Positions 1-13,028 of a stretch of DNA of 64,000 nucleotides are shown one piece after another (within the stretch, counting starts at the first letter, position 1; each line of letters starts with the position of its first letter). The position numbers were made by a program, and so were the translations under genes. Source of the stretch: Allium sativum (lineage: Eukaryota; Streptophyta; Magnoliopsida; Asparagales; Amaryllidaceae); NCBI GenBank assembly GCA_030737875.1, contig CM060923.1, positions 494,042,453 through 494,106,452 on the forward strand, in the 5' to 3' direction. The notes beneath the pieces were generated by a model. The model saw only the letters and a list, made by a program, of their open reading frames with translations, ran no database searches and was not told the origin of the DNA.

Positions 1-10
1 AATTAAAAAT

Positions 11-29
11 TATAAAATATATTATAAAG
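11..29 (+). promoter_or_regulatory. Candidate TATA region of family-A LTR promoter
   Basis: TATAAAATAT and TATAAAG lie 10-30 bases upstream of a CT-rich tract (36-70), the arrangement of many plant core promoters. The same block is at about 7865-7883 in the 3' LTR. If used, U3 is only about 0.9 kb and R plus U5 about 5.9 kb. The start site is inferred; only the motifs are seen. Confidence 0.4.
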
Positions 30-30
30 T

Positions 31-360
31 CTTGGTCAACACCCCTCTTTCTATTTCTCTCTCCCCGTCCTTACTCAGAAAAAGAAAAAAATTAAAAACC
101 TAAACCGACGCCGCCCCTGCCCAACCACCGATCGACGGCGCTCCTTCTTCCCCGACCCTCTCTCTCCTTTCTCCCTCTCGCACGCCGCCTCCTGAGCTTC
201 CTCCCTCCTCTTAAATCCGACGCTCCATCACCCTTTCCCCCTTCCCCTCGCGAGCCAACCATCGCCTCGGGGAAGCTATTCTGATGAGGTTCCAGTCAAT
301 GTTTTGGAAGACGCGGTGGGATGATTTCAACCGGGAACGATGGGTTCTCTTTCTCCCGTG
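31..360 (+). other. GC- and CT-rich leader-like island in A1 5' LTR
   Basis: A stretch rich in CTCC, CCGACG and CGCC sits in an otherwise strongly AT-rich LTR, just after the candidate TATA. It looks like a 5' UTR or first exon of a plant gene. It is repeated at about 7885-8215. The solo LTR holds an equivalent GC-rich block in reverse at about 35480-35815. No long open frame is conserved between copies, so I read it as leader rather than coding sequence. Host-gene capture is possible but not shown. Confidence 0.45.
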
Positions 361-539
361 AATAACTGAAGGAAAGTAAGCTTTTAAGTCTTTTTTCTTT
401 TAAATCTTTTTTTTCTTTTAAATTTAAATAAGTATTGTTTTAAAAAGGAATATGATTTTCTTTTATACCAAAAACATAGAAGGGAATGGGATTTGTATAT
501 CAAAAACATAGAAGGGAGAAATGGGATTTTTAATGTATA

Positions 540-1185
540 GAAAAAAAATCAAATTTATATTACTTGGAATATCGTATTTTTGTTAAAGAAAAGATCGTAT
601 TTTTGTTAAAGGTAAAGATGAGATCTTTAACAAGATTTTTTATATGTTAATGTTTGAAATAAAAATACGATTTTTAATACTAATGGTTTAGAAATAAAAA
701 TATAATCTTGTATTGGTAAAGTAGCGTTATAAAAATACGACATTTATATGAAAAATTTTGAAATAAAAATATAATTTTTATAACAAAGAAAGGTTAAAAA
801 TATAATTTTTATAATATAGAAAAGTTAAAAATATAATTTTTATACTAGTGGCATATTAAAAATATGATTTTTATCATATGTGAAATATAAAAATATAATT
901 TTTATAAAGTAGAAGTATTAAAATTATGATTTTTATATAATAGAGAATATAAAAATATTATCTTTATATAGTTAACGAAATAAAAATCTGATCTTTCTTA
1001 TATGAATGTTGAAATAAAAATTTGATTTTTATAGCGATGAAATAAAAATTCGATCTTTATATATGAAGTAGAAATATAAAAATAAATTTTTTATATAGAA
1101 TGAAGCGTTGAAAAAAAACATGAAGTAGAAATAGAAATATGATTTTTATTTATTGAACGAAGTAATAAAATATAATTTTTATTTG
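540..1185. repeat. Array of short A/T palindromes in A1 5' LTR
   Basis: More than a dozen variants of AAAAATATAATTTTTAT occur every 30-45 bases (for example near 660, 765, 797, 830, 892). Each is a near-perfect inverted repeat able to form a small hairpin. The block recurs at about 8380-9030 in the 3' LTR. It appears as a cleaner 34-bp tandem repeat in the solo LTR (34815-35310). Confidence 0.7.
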
Positions 1186-2429
1186 AACAGCATGAAAAGA
1201 GCTGCATTAGAATTACAAACAGATCCAGAGGGTTCAGCAGTTCAAAAGCAAAGCACGGCGGAGTGGAACCCTCTGTGAGAACTTCTTACTTTAAAATTTC
1301 TTTTTCTAGTTATAAATACATATACTAGGATGCAGACGGTTCTTAGCAGCACCCGACACCCATCGTCCACAGACCATGGACGGCTTGTTTGTTTGATTGA
1401 TGTGTTGTAAAAATTGTTTGTGATGTTGATGTGAAATAGATAATAAAATATATTCATGTGTTGAAATAAATTAATTATCGTTAAAAATATAATTTTTAAC
1501 GTGAATATGAATATAGTGAATGTGAATAAATAAATATTCATCTACAAACCAGACAGTTTGTTTATGAACACCTATTTGACGGACATTGATTGGAACGATA
1601 AATTTTACACATCGCCTAACTACACAAATAAAACCTGTGTTTAATTGTTTGAAACCCCACACGAGTATTGGGATGATATTTGGCGTACACTAATCCCAAT
1701 TATTTAGTTGTATGTTGATCGATTGGTCGACAAACTGTGTAAGCATTAATTATTTATATTTGATGCTTAGGCAGTTGCGTAGTGCACTTTGGATGATGGT
1801 TGATTATTTGTCGTTGCTGTGATATACATGTGTTGTATGGAATCCATATAATTAACATTATATGGTAATTGATTGAGCCTCATTCCAATTTAGAAAATTA
1901 AGAATATTATAAAATATAGGTTCTTGTGTTGACCGTACTCATTCGTTGAGATTGGTCATGTGTTGAACGAAATATTTTAACAATAAAATTCACATCTTTA
2001 TCATATATAAAATTAGAAACTAACTGGAAAATAGATAAGATGAGTGGTCTCCTGGATATTGATCTGATGTTGGTTTTGGCCTTCGGGGTTAATGCTTAGT
2101 GAATCGTTCTCTTACTAATTTACGGTTGGAGTCTAATTAAGCATTTAACGATAGAAATCAAAATTTTATAAAATATATTAAACAACAAAAATAGTCACGT
2201 GTTGACAGTGCTCATTTGTTGAGATTAGTCATGTGGTGAAAAATAAATATTCATTCGTTAAATAGAATAAATATTCATTAGTTGAATAGAATAAATATTC
2301 ATTTGTTGAATAGAATAACGAAGTTATTGAAAAATATAAAGCCGTGTTGATTAGAGATGCGCTATTTTGATGTGACCGATATTTATATCGATTATATTCG
2401 TTTTTATAATGAATATTGAAATTTGAAAA

Positions 2430-2900
2430 GAAATTCGAATTGAATTGAATAGAAAAGAAAATCAATTTGAAATGAATTCAAAATTGAATTGAATTGAAAA
2501 CGAATTGAATAGAAAAGAAAATCAATTTGAAATGAATTCAAAATTGAATTGAATTGAATTGAAAACGAATTGAAGAGAAAAGAAAATCAATTTGAAATGA
2601 ATTCAAAATTGAATTGAATTGAATAGAAAAGAAAATTGATTTGAAATGAAAATTAAATTGAATTGAATTGAATAGAAAAGAAAATTGAATTGAATTGAAT
2701 AGAAAAGAAAATTGATTTGAAATGAATTCAAAATTAAATTAAATAGAAAAAAATTGATTTGAAATGAATTCAAAATTGAATTGAATTGAAAACGAATTGA
2801 AATAGAATAAAAAAATCAATTTGAAATGAATTCAAAATTGAATTGAATTGAATTGAAAACGAACTGAAATTGAATTAAAAATCGATTTGAATTAAAATAA
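2430..2900. repeat. GAATT-rich minisatellite in A1 5' LTR
   Basis: Degenerate tandem units of roughly 55-70 bases are built from GAATTGAATTGAA, AGAAAAGAAAATC and AATTTGAAATGAATTC blocks, about seven copies. The 3' LTR carries the same array with a slightly different unit arrangement. Open frames here on the minus strand simply read the repeat (phenylalanine/asparagine/serine/isoleucine-rich) and are not genes. Confidence 0.75.
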
Positions 2901-5900
2901 ATTTGAAATGAATTTAAAACGAATTTATAGGGAAAAATTCAATTTTGATTTGAATTTGAAATGAAAGTTGAAGTTGTTTTCGAAACGAATTTAAAACGAT
3001 TTATAAAATTCATTTTAAAAAGGAAATCGATGAAATAAATATTATATATATTATATATATAATATAATGGCCTGAATAGAACGCGCCGCGCCGCGGTAGT
3101 TCGTGAATTTCGACCATTGATTTCGAACGGACATTACGGGAGATCCGACCGTCGGATTCTCCTAAAACCGGAACCGTTGGGTTCGTATTGAAAAGAGCTT
3201 TCTAACGAATATTAGAAATTTGAAATCTAACGGTTGGATTTGGAGATATGTCCAAATCAATTTCAGAAAAGATCGCTGTAAGTGCAGTTCGATGGCCGTT
3301 GTTGGAAATCGACTGTACGGGCCTTGATAAAATTATCAAAAATATCGATAATTTGTGTAAAATCATAATATATGAATTGTAAAGAACTGGGATGTAAAAT
3401 CCCATGTTTGTAAAGATGAAAATAGATTTTTATCGAAATGACCAAGTTTTGAACTAAATTTAAAACCCAATTATTTTTAAATAAATAAATTGGATTTAAA
3501 AGGGGTTTTAAACAATCAGAATTTCTAATATATTTGATTGGAATTGAATTAGAATTGATTTGTGGGTTTATCGTGAACGGTGTTTTAAAAAACACTTGTT
3601 CTTGAACCCGACAATAAGTAGAATGTGATTTGGGTTTATCGTGAACTGTGTTTTAAATGACATTAGTTCTTTAACCCAGTAAAAGGAGTTTTAATGAATC
3701 TGCAATTAGATTGAAATGTGAATTGATAATTTAAATTATCAAATTTGGAAAAATGAGCGAGAATGGAGTATCACCAGTTTTGCTCCGAAGCGATAGTTAA
3801 ATCTTTAAATATATTTGAATGTGAAATGGTAATTAATTTTACTGATAACACCGTGGTATTAGATATGGAGTATTACCAGTTTTGTTCCATGGGATGAATA
3901 GGTTGGGATTGGGAAATAAAATAAATAATTACTTCGGTGTGGTTCGCTAATCCCGGCTAGTTTGGAAAACCATAATATGGTTTAAATTGACATCCATAGG
4001 AAGATTAAAGAATAAATTTTAAAGAATTTATCTTTGATAAAATTAATGGGAACCTTTCCCTAATAACGTGAAATTTAGGAACTAACTGGGGATTAGTTAA
4101 GTTGAATGGTTTCCTGGGTATTGATCTGATGTTGGTTTCAGCCTTCGGGGTTAACATTTGGGGAATTGTTCTCTTGCTAATTTATGGATAGTGACTGCTG
4201 AATTGGAATGAGGCGTATGTTGTGTTTGTGTAACATTGGTTTATTATATACGCGGGTCATTCAGAAAGGCCGGGTTTATACCCATTCTCAACAACCGATT
4301 CGACGATATGTCGAAGATGAAGACGGTGATTGAAGACCGGAAGTCTACACATCGTTTGGGTGGTTACTGATGATCTTGATTGGGTTGTACGCCCAAGATG
4401 AGGGAGTCAGTTGGTGATCATTCAGACGTACTTGGAGATCGATGGGTATGCGAGGAAAGTGCCTCCGGTTTCGTTCAGACCCAGAACGAACTTGTAAATG
4501 GACTGTGTGTCTGACATTGGATTTTATTCTATGTTGATTGATCTCTATTAAATATACATCTGTTTGGCGGCGGAGAATTTATTCTCTTGCTTAACGCCCT
4601 TCTCTGAGACGTACGAGCTCAGAGGTTGTATATCAATGGACATCAGTCGCCTGGCATGAATTGCCTGTGTGGCACGCCTTAGTGGCAATTGATCAAGGCT
4701 TTTGTTGAAAAGCAAAGTCTTGTGGTTGATGATCAAAGCACGGCCTGTGTGGCGCAGCTTTGTGTATAGCGTGAATTTGCGAGCCTCACACCTCGGTATG
4801 AGCCAAAAACGGGATAAGGACTGCAGGGAGAGCACGATGTTTCTTTCTAGCTAGTGGTGGTGTCAGTGCTTAAACTGGCTGACATTTATATACTTTTCAC
4901 CTATGTGGTTGTTGGATGCGAGGCACCTCGATTTTAGGTCTGTTAGGACCGGGAAACGTGTGTTTAGGAATTGCCAATCCTTAAACGTAAGAGAAGACCG
5001 ACCCTGAAGATCCAGGGGTTACCCAGAGTGTGTAGTCCCGAGGCATTTGCTAGAGTGTCTCGAATCGGAGAGGAGCTTGCCCCTTGCCTCGACTCATGAC
5101 GGAAATCCAATTTCCAATACGTGATATTGCGGTTTTATTTGTAGAGCCTAGTATGACGACATGATATATGGTACCCATGCCGTCTATGATTGATATTTAT
5201 GATTGAAATTGTTTTGACACTATACACTTATAATAGTATCAAATGATTTGTTTTAAACGTACCAAGCATGTTTGGCTATTATAAGGGAAAACCCTATCCT
5301 CCGGCTTGCGTTGCATTGTGTGATGGGACTTGGGTCTTATAATAGCTTCATTTTTCGAAAAAGCATTGCGTTGTTTATTCTATGCACTGGTATTCTTGGG
5401 AGGAAACCCGTTCCATGTTATACGGCGTGGTCCCTTGAATTACTCTCTTTTAACGTAAAGTTTTAAGTAACTGTTTTAGTCCTCATACCAGTCACATGAC
5501 TGACCTGGAGTTTATTGTTTTAACCTAAACTCTGGGTGCCCCTATTTTCCACACGGGCAGCTAGTAGTTTTGGTTTTGCAGACTTATATTCGCAGGATCC
5601 TGATTAACAGCTGGAACGATGCTCGGAAAGCTCTGTATCCGTGTATTACTTTCAGTTGTATTTTGTATTGTTTTTCCGCTGCTTTGTAATTTATTGTAAT
5701 CTCTGATATGTATCGAATGTATTTTATTCATTTATACTCTGTATATTCTTGTATTCTAATGGAATTGTTGTAATAAACAATGAAATGTTCTTCTGTTTGC
5801 GTTCCAATTTGTCCTGTTCTCAAAACGATCAGGGGTTTCAAACGGTCTTGGTCGGTTTAACGATCGATTCGGATCGAGCGAAATTCCTTACCGTTACAGG

Positions 5901-5912
5901 TGGTATCAGAGC
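5901..5912 (+). other. A1 primer-binding site, initiator tRNA-Met type
   Basis: TGGTATCAGAGC, two bases downstream of the 5' LTR end, is the standard plant primer site complementary to the 3' end of initiator tRNA-Met. It fixes the LTR boundary and element orientation. Confidence 0.93.
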
Positions 5913-6957
5913 TTTGGTTAACAGAGCTCGAGGACAAGACACATTAGAACCGAACGAAAGAATCCATCAGATATTGGATTAGCAATATCCAATAGGAATG
6001 ACTCGTTAGAGATAGGATCAGTAGTATCCTAGAACGAGTGTGAAGAATATATTTTTCAAATAAAGATGAAAACAAATTTTGTTTTAAAAATTAAATTCAA
6101 TTATTCGTATTTGAATAGTTAATTTATATTGAATATGGGCAATCCAATATATAAAGATTTTACATATACGCGTCATGAATGTATATTCGAAGTTTTAATA
6201 TATTGGATAGGTATAGAATCACATTCTAGACACCCGGAGATGATTCTGATGATTGATATATCATCATCAGAATTTGTGTTCGTGTTTCGAAGGTGCGATA
6301 TCCATATATTTCCATTAGACTGGTGTGAGAACCAAAATTTACTTAGGATTATTTGTTGTTATTTGGCATCAAAAATATTATTTTCTGTATATATATATAT
6401 ATATCGAAATTATGAATTTGAAACGTTAATTCACTAATTGATTGATGGCTGTGTTGTATGATTATTCCTTTAGACCATTATATGAATGAATGGTGAATTT
6501 AGGCTAAATTGAACCAAATATTGAATTGTATTGAAAATTGGTCGCATTTGCTAGCATATATAAATGTACTTACATTGAACATGTCATAGCAAGGAGGCTA
6601 GAACAGAAGAATAAAATTGTTTGCCCGACAAATAGGTACATGTTTACCATAATTTACTGTTTTGTTTGGGTGATGATGATTTTATGAGCCGATTGGCTAG
6701 CCGCTTGGCTTTTTCTTTTTATTTTGGATTGAAGAAGGCCATGGGAGGCTATATGAAATATCCTGAAGTCCCCGGTGCAGGGGAGGTTATGGCGAAATTT
6801 TTCGAAAATTTAGGGTGTTAGCCAAATTTTTGAAAAATTTGAAAAGTTCTTAGAAACTGAAAAGTTGAAGAACTTAAGCCGTAGCGAAAATAGTGAAAGT
6901 TGAGTTTGTTTGTAAAACAACTTTCGGCTTCATTCCTTTTTGGGGACGAAAAGTTTT

Positions 6958-6970
6958 AAGTGGGGGAGAT
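6958..6970 (+). other. A1 polypurine tract
   Basis: AAGTGGGGGAGAT abuts the TGTAATAACCC start of the 3' LTR. It would prime plus-strand DNA synthesis. Confidence 0.9.
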
Positions 6971-9900
6971 TGTAATAACCCGAAAATGCGAGCCAGTTTA
7001 AAATTTTTATTTTGGCAATTTTGATGAATTTTGAATAATTAAAATGAATTATTTTAAATATTATCGACGAGAAATTTAATTTGAATAGAATTAGAATGTG
7101 TATATTTATATGGATCGTCGTTAGAATATAAATAATTGTTTATAATTATAAAAGGAATTGAAAATGGCGCGGAAGTTCAATAATTCGATTTCAAATTTCA
7201 ATTGAACATACCGGGTGCAAAATAAACCGGATTTTAGCGAAACCAAAAATAATGGAATCTAATTGAGGATATCTTTTCAACGAATCCTAAAAATCAAAAT
7301 TTCATAGCGGGGATAAAAAGTTATGCGCAGTTGAAAATTATGAATAGTCGCTATGGAATTCTGGCCCTCAAAAATAGCCATTTTGCAAACGACCTCGGAT
7401 TTCGACGAAACCACTTTTTTTGGATCCGCGATGTCAAGTTATTGCTAGGTTTCAAATTTCGTAATTTTTCGAATCAATATGTGAGCGTGGCAAAAGAAAA
7501 CGCATTTAACCATTTTCAGTTGATTTTAATCGACTGGAAAATGGTCATTTTTCAAGCGGTCTCAAAATTCGACGAAATTAGTTTTGTTAGGACCGTATCG
7601 TTAATACGAAGCTAGAAATAATTTTTCTGGAATTTTTTGAGCTAGTATGTGACCCCGGTAAATTGAAATGCACGTTCAAATTCAATATATAGAGTTATAT
7701 TTTGATTTTGACGAAAACTGACCGAAATGGTCGAATCAGCTTACGATACATATCCCATTGTGTTCGGAATGGGGATAATTAGCAATGGACGACAGACGGT
7801 GGGTCTGTTTTCGAGTTCGAAAATAAAAGTTGCTCTTTGAAAATAAAATAATTAAATTAAAAATTATAAAATATATTATAAAGTCTTGTTCAACACCCCC
7901 CTTTCTATTTCTCTCTCCCCGTCCTTACTCAGAAAAAGAAAAAAAAATTGAAAACCTAAACCGACGCCGCCCCTGCCCAACCACCGATCGACGGCGCTCC
8001 TTCTTCCCCGACCCTCTCTCTCCTTTCTCCCTCTCGCACGCCGCCCCCTGAGCTTCCACCCTCCTCTTAAATCCGACGCTCCAGCACCCTTTCCCCCTTC
8101 CCCTCGCGAGCCAACCGTCGCCTCGGGGAAGCTATTCTGATGAGGTTCCAGTCAATGTTTTGGAAGGCGCGGTGGGATGATTTCAACCGGGAACGATGGG
8201 TTCTCTTTCTCCGTGAATAACTAAAAGAAAGTAAGCTTTTAAGTCTTTTTTTTCTTTTAAATTTAAATAAGTATTGTTTTAAAAAGGAATATGATTTTCT
8301 TTTATACCAAAAACATAGAAGGGAATGGGTTTTGTATATCAAAAACATAGAAGGGAGAAATGGGATTTTTAATGTATAGAAAAAAAATCGAATTTATATA
8401 AGTTGAAAGATCGTATTTTTGTTAAAGAAAAGATCGTATTTTTGTTAAAGGTAAAGATGAGATCTTTAACAAGATTTTTTATATGTTAATGTTTGAAATA
8501 AAAATACGATTTTTTATACCAATGGTTTAGAAATAAAAATATAATCTTGTATTGGTAAAGTAGAGTTATAAAAATACGACATTTATATGAAAGATTTTGA
8601 AATAAAAATATAATTTTTATAACAAAGAAAGGTTAAAAATATAATTTTTATAATATAGAAATGTTAAAAATATAATTTTTATACTAGTGGCATATTAAAA
8701 ATATGATTTTTATCATATGTGAAATATAAAAATATAATTTTTATAAAGTAGAAGTATTAAAAATATGATTTTTATATAATAGAGAATATAAAAATATTAA
8801 CTTTATATAGTTAGCGAAATAAAAATCTGACCTTTCTTATATGAATGTTGAAATAAAAATGTGATTTTTATAGCGATGAAATAAAAATTCGATCTTTATA
8901 TATGAAGTAGAAATATAAAAATAAAATTTTTATATAGAATGAAGCGTTGGAAAAAAAATATGAAGTAGAAATAGAAATATGATTTTTATTTATTGAACGA
9001 AGTAATAAAAATATAATTTTTATTTGAACAGCGTGAAAGAGCTACATTAGAATTACAAACAGATCCAGACGGTTCAGCAGTTCAAAAGCAAAGCATGGCG
9101 GAGTGTAACCCTCTGTGAGAACTTCTCACTTTAAAATTTCTTTTTCTAGTTATAAATACATATACTAGAATGCAGACGGTGCTTAGCAGCACCCGACACC
9201 CGTCGTCCACAGACCATGGACGGCTTGTTTGTTTGATTGATGTGTTGTGAAAATTGTTTGTGATGTTGATGTGAAATAGATAATAAAATATATTCATGTG
9301 TTGAAATAAATTAATTATTGTTAAAAAAATAATTTTTAACGTGAATATGAATATAGTGAATGTGAATAAATAAATATTCATCTACAAACCGGATGGTTTG
9401 TTTATGAACACCTATTTGAAGGACATTGATTGGGACGATAAATTTTACACATTGCCTAGCTACACAAATAAAACCTGTGTTTGATTGTTTGAAACCCCAC
9501 ACGGGTATTGGGATGATATTTGGTGTACACTAATCCCAATTATTTAGTTGTATGTTGATCGATTGGTCGACAGACTGTGTAAGCGTTAATTATTTATATT
9601 TGATGCTTAGGCAGTTGCATGGTGCACTTTGGATGATGGTTGATTATTTGTCGTTGCTGTGATATACATGTGTTGTATGGAATCCATATAATTAACATTA
9701 TATGGTAATTGATTGAGCCTCATTCCAATTTAGAAAATTAAGAATATTATAAAATATAGGTTCATGTGTTGACCGTACTCATTCGTTGAGATTAGTCATG
9801 TGTTGAATGAAATATTTTAACAATAAAATTCACATCTTTATCATATATAAAATTAGAAACTAACTGGAAAATAGATAAGATGAGCGATCTTCTGGATATT

Positions 9901-10269
9901 GATCTGATGTTGGTTTCGGCCTTCGGGGTTAATGCTTAGGGAATCGTTCTCTTACTAATTTACGGTTGGAGTCTAATTAAACATTTAACGATAGAAATCA
10001 AAATTTTATAAAATATATTAAACAACAAAAATAGTCACGTGTTGACAGTACTCATTTGTTGGGATTAGTCATGTGGTGAAAAATAAATATTCTTTCGTTA
10101 AATAGAATAAATATTCATTAGTTGAATAGAATAAATATTCATTTGTTGAATAGAATAACGAAGTTATTGAAAAATATAAAGTCGTGTTGATTAGAGATGC
10201 GCTATTTTGATGTGACCGATATTTATATCGATTATATTCGTTTTTATAATGAATATTGAAATTTGTAAA

Positions 10270-10770
10270 GAAATCCGAATTGAATTGAATAGAAAAGAAA
10301 ATCAATTTGAAATGAATTCAAAATTGAATTGAATTGAAAACGAATTGAATAGAAAAGAAAATCAATTTGAAATGAATTCAAAATTGAACTGAATTGAATT
10401 GAATTGAAAACGAATTGAACAGAAAAGAAAATCAATCTGAAATGAATTCAAAATTGAATTGAATTGAATAGAATAGAAAAGAAAATTGATTTGAAATGAA
10501 AATTAAATTGAATTGAATTGAATAGAAAAGAAAATTGAATTGAATTGAATAGAAAAGAAAATTGATTTGAAATGAATTCAAAATTAAATTAAATTGAATT
10601 GAATAGAAAAGAAAATTGATTTGAAATGAATTCGAAATTGAATTGAATTGAATTGTAAACGAATTGAAATAGAATAAAAAAATCAATTTGAAATGAATTC
10701 AAAATTGAATTGAATAGAATTGAAAACGAATTGAAATTGAATAAAAAATCGATTTGAATTAAAATCAATT
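10270..10770. repeat. GAATT-rich minisatellite in A1 3' LTR
   Basis: Counterpart of the array at 2430-2900, with the same GAATTGAATT, AGAAAAGAAAAT and AATTTGAAATGAATTC building blocks. Unit number and junctions differ slightly, as expected for slippage after the two LTRs separated. Confidence 0.75.
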
Positions 10771-12298
10771 TGAAATGAATTTAAAACGAATTTATAGGGA
10801 AAAATTCAATTTTGATTTGAATTTGAAATGGAAGTTGAAGTTGTTTTCGAAATGAATTTAAAACGATTTATAAAATTCGTTTTAAAAAGGAAATCGACGA
10901 AATATATATTATATATATAATATAATGGCCTGAATAGAACGCATCGCGCCGCGACAGTTCGTGAATTTCGACCATTGATTTCGAATGGACATTACGGGAG
11001 ATCCGACCGTCGGATTCTCCTAAAACTAGAACCGTTGGGTTCGTATCGAAAAGAGCTTTCTAACGAATATTAGAAATTTGAAATCTAACGGTTGGATTTG
11101 GAGATATGTCCAAATCAATTTCAGAAAAGGCCGCTGTAAGTGCAGTTCGATGGCCGTTGTTGGAAATCGACTGTACGGGCCTTGATAAAATTATCAAAAA
11201 TATCGATAATTTGTGTAAAATCATAATATATGAATTGTAAAGAACTGGGATGAAAAATCCACGTTTGTAAAGATAAAAATAGATTTTTATCGAAATGAAC
11301 TAGTTTTGACCTAAATTTAAAACCCAATTATTTTTAAATAAATAAATTGGATTTAAAAGGGGTTTTAAATAATCAGAATTTCTAATATATTTGATTGGAA
11401 TTGAATTAGAATTGATTTGTGGGTTTATCGTGAACGGTGTTTTAGATAACACTTGTTCTTTAACCCAACAATAAGTAGAATGTGATTTGGGTTTACCGTG
11501 AACTGTGTTTTAAATGACATTAGTTCTTTAACCCAGTAAAAGGAGTTTTAATGAATCTACAATTAGATTGAAATGTGAATTGATAATTTAAATTATCAAA
11601 TTTGAAAAAATGAGCGAGAATGGAGTATCACCAGTTTTGCTCCGAAGCGATAGTTAAATCTTTAAATAGATTTGTACGTGAAATGGTAATTAATTTTACC
11701 GATAACACCGTGGTATTAGATATGGAGTATTACCAGTTTTGTTCCATGGGATGAATAGGTTGGGATTGGGAAATAAAATAAATAACTACTTCGGTGTGGC
11801 TCGCTAATCCCGGCTAGTTTGGAAAACCATAATATGGTTTAAATTGACATCCAAAGGAAGATTAAAGAATAAATTTCAAAGAATTTATCTTTGATAAAAT
11901 TAATGGGAACCTTTCCCTAAGAACGTGAAATTTAGGAACTAACTGGGGATCAGTTAAGTTGAATGGTTTCCTGGGTATTTATCTGATGTTGGTTTCGGCC
12001 TTCGGGGTTAATATTTGGGGAATTGTTCTCTTGCTAATTTACGGATAGTGACTGCTGAATTGGAATGAGGCGTATGTTGTGTTTGTGTAACATTGGTTTA
12101 TTATATACGTGGGTCATTCAGAAAGGCCAGGTTTATACCCATTCTGAATAACCGATTCGACGAAATGTCGAAGATGAAGACGGTGATTGAAGACCGGAAG
12201 TCTTCACATCATTTGGGTGATTACTGATGATCTTGATTGGGCTGTACACCCAAGATGAGGGAATCAGTTGGTGATCTTTCAGACGTACTTGGAGATCG

Positions 12299-12303
12299 AT
12301 GGG
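12299..12303. other. E1 target-site duplication, left copy
   Basis: ATGGG, identical to 21310-21314. In the uninterrupted A1 5' LTR the site reads ATGGGTATGCGAGG at about 4442. Confidence 0.9.
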
Positions 12304-13017
12304 TGTTAGACCAAAAAATGGTCCTAACACCCAATTGATCATATTTTGCAGAGAATAATGAGGAATCATGAACTAAAAACAAGAAAAATCAATCAACACA
12401 CGAGATTTATAGTGGTTCGGCATTAATGAGCCTACGTCCACTTCATAGTTTCTCATTTCATTGACAAATTACAATTACAAGGAATTCAATCACTCGAATA
12501 CAATGAATTATTCTCTCCGAATTCATTGATTTTTATTGGAGTAGAAGGTGGTTGTTGATTGAGAAATTCGGCCATGGATGCCATTACTGAATTAAGTGTC
12601 AGAACCTTCCTCAAATGACGCACTGTATGTTTTTTTATAGGTGTAAAATCGGTTGGGATGTGTGGCCACGTGGCATCATCATGGAGGGCTTCGAAAATGA
12701 TGGAGAAAGTGGGGAGCGTGGCTTCATTCGTGGGGCAACATGTGTACAGCAGTCCGGATTAATAAGCTTGAGAATAGGTCAACTTTGTATTGTGCAGGGA
12801 TGCTTCATGCAGTTCGGTTAGGAGGTCTAGATCCGATCCGAACGGGTGATGTTGTCCCCATCCGATCCGATCCGAACTATCCCATCCGATCCGATCCGAG
12901 TTATCCTATCGATCCGACCCGAGCTCTGGATTTGGGACGTATGAGAGCTTTAGCCTCTATCATATGTAACCCTGATCGTCTAGGTCTTTGGTGGTCTGGT
13001 CAAAAAACAGGCTAACA
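12304..13017 (-). repeat. E1 left LTR (its 3' LTR)
   Basis: 714 bp, TGTTAGACC to GGCTAACA. Read on the minus strand it has a TATA-like CTATAAAAAA at 12631-12640 and, close to its downstream end, the phrase CGAACCACTATAAATC shared with E2 LTRs. It is rich in ATCCGATCCGA motifs (about 12830-12925). Confidence 0.92.
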
Positions 13018-13028
13018 TTTTGCCCCCC
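13018..13028 (-). other. E1 polypurine tract
   Basis: The + strand TTTTGCCCCCC reads GGGGGGCAAAA on the element strand, next to the LTR. E2 has GAGGGGGCAAAA at the same place. Confidence 0.75.

Larger units (their letters stand above)
1..5898 (+). repeat. A1 5' LTR (partial; about 0.88 kb missing at left)
   Basis: Collinear with 7855-12303 plus 21315-22765 of the 3' LTR, with scattered substitutions and small indels. It ends TTACCGTTACA and is followed after two bases by the primer site. Short open frames inside it are shared only as repeat sequence and resemble nothing known. Sub-parts annotated separately are a TATA-like start region, a GC-rich leader, a palindrome-rich block and a GAATT-rich minisatellite. 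AATAAA at 5774-5779 near the LTR end could serve as a poly(A) signal. Confidence 0.9.
5899..6970 (+). other. A1 internal region, non-coding, 1.07 kb
   Basis: The whole internal domain lies between the primer site and polypurine tract. The longest open frame (6129-6437, 102 codons) has no recognisable domain. The last ~40 bases (about 6933-6970) hold GGGGACGAAAAG followed by the polypurine tract. The same order (GAGGACGAAAAG then AAGTGGGGGAGA) occurs in family B, and it resembles the end of pol plus PPT of plant chromovirus-like Ty3/gypsy elements. A (TA)n run is at 6388-6403. I see nothing else to annotate. Confidence 0.75.
6971..12303 (+). repeat. A1 3' LTR, first part (interrupted by E1)
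   Basis: Starts TGTAATAACCC. It includes the ~0.88 kb of LTR (6971-7854) missing from the window's left copy, then matches 1-4445. It ends at the target duplication ATGGG (12299-12303) made by E1. Short open frames (7331-7615, 8067-8348, 9082-9381 and others) have counterparts only in other LTR copies, with frame changes, and are not supported as genes. Confidence 0.9.

Noticed and set aside
2229..3595. Phe/Asn/Ser-rich minus-strand frames in family-A LTRs (2229-2465, 10069-10686) as small membrane proteins
   Set aside because: They translate the GAATT minisatellite, and frame and length change between LTR copies.
4548..4835. 95-codon minus-strand frame in A1 LTR
   Set aside because: The corresponding segments in the 3' LTR (21420-21720) and solo LTR (31490-31690) have frame-breaking indels, so it is not conserved coding.
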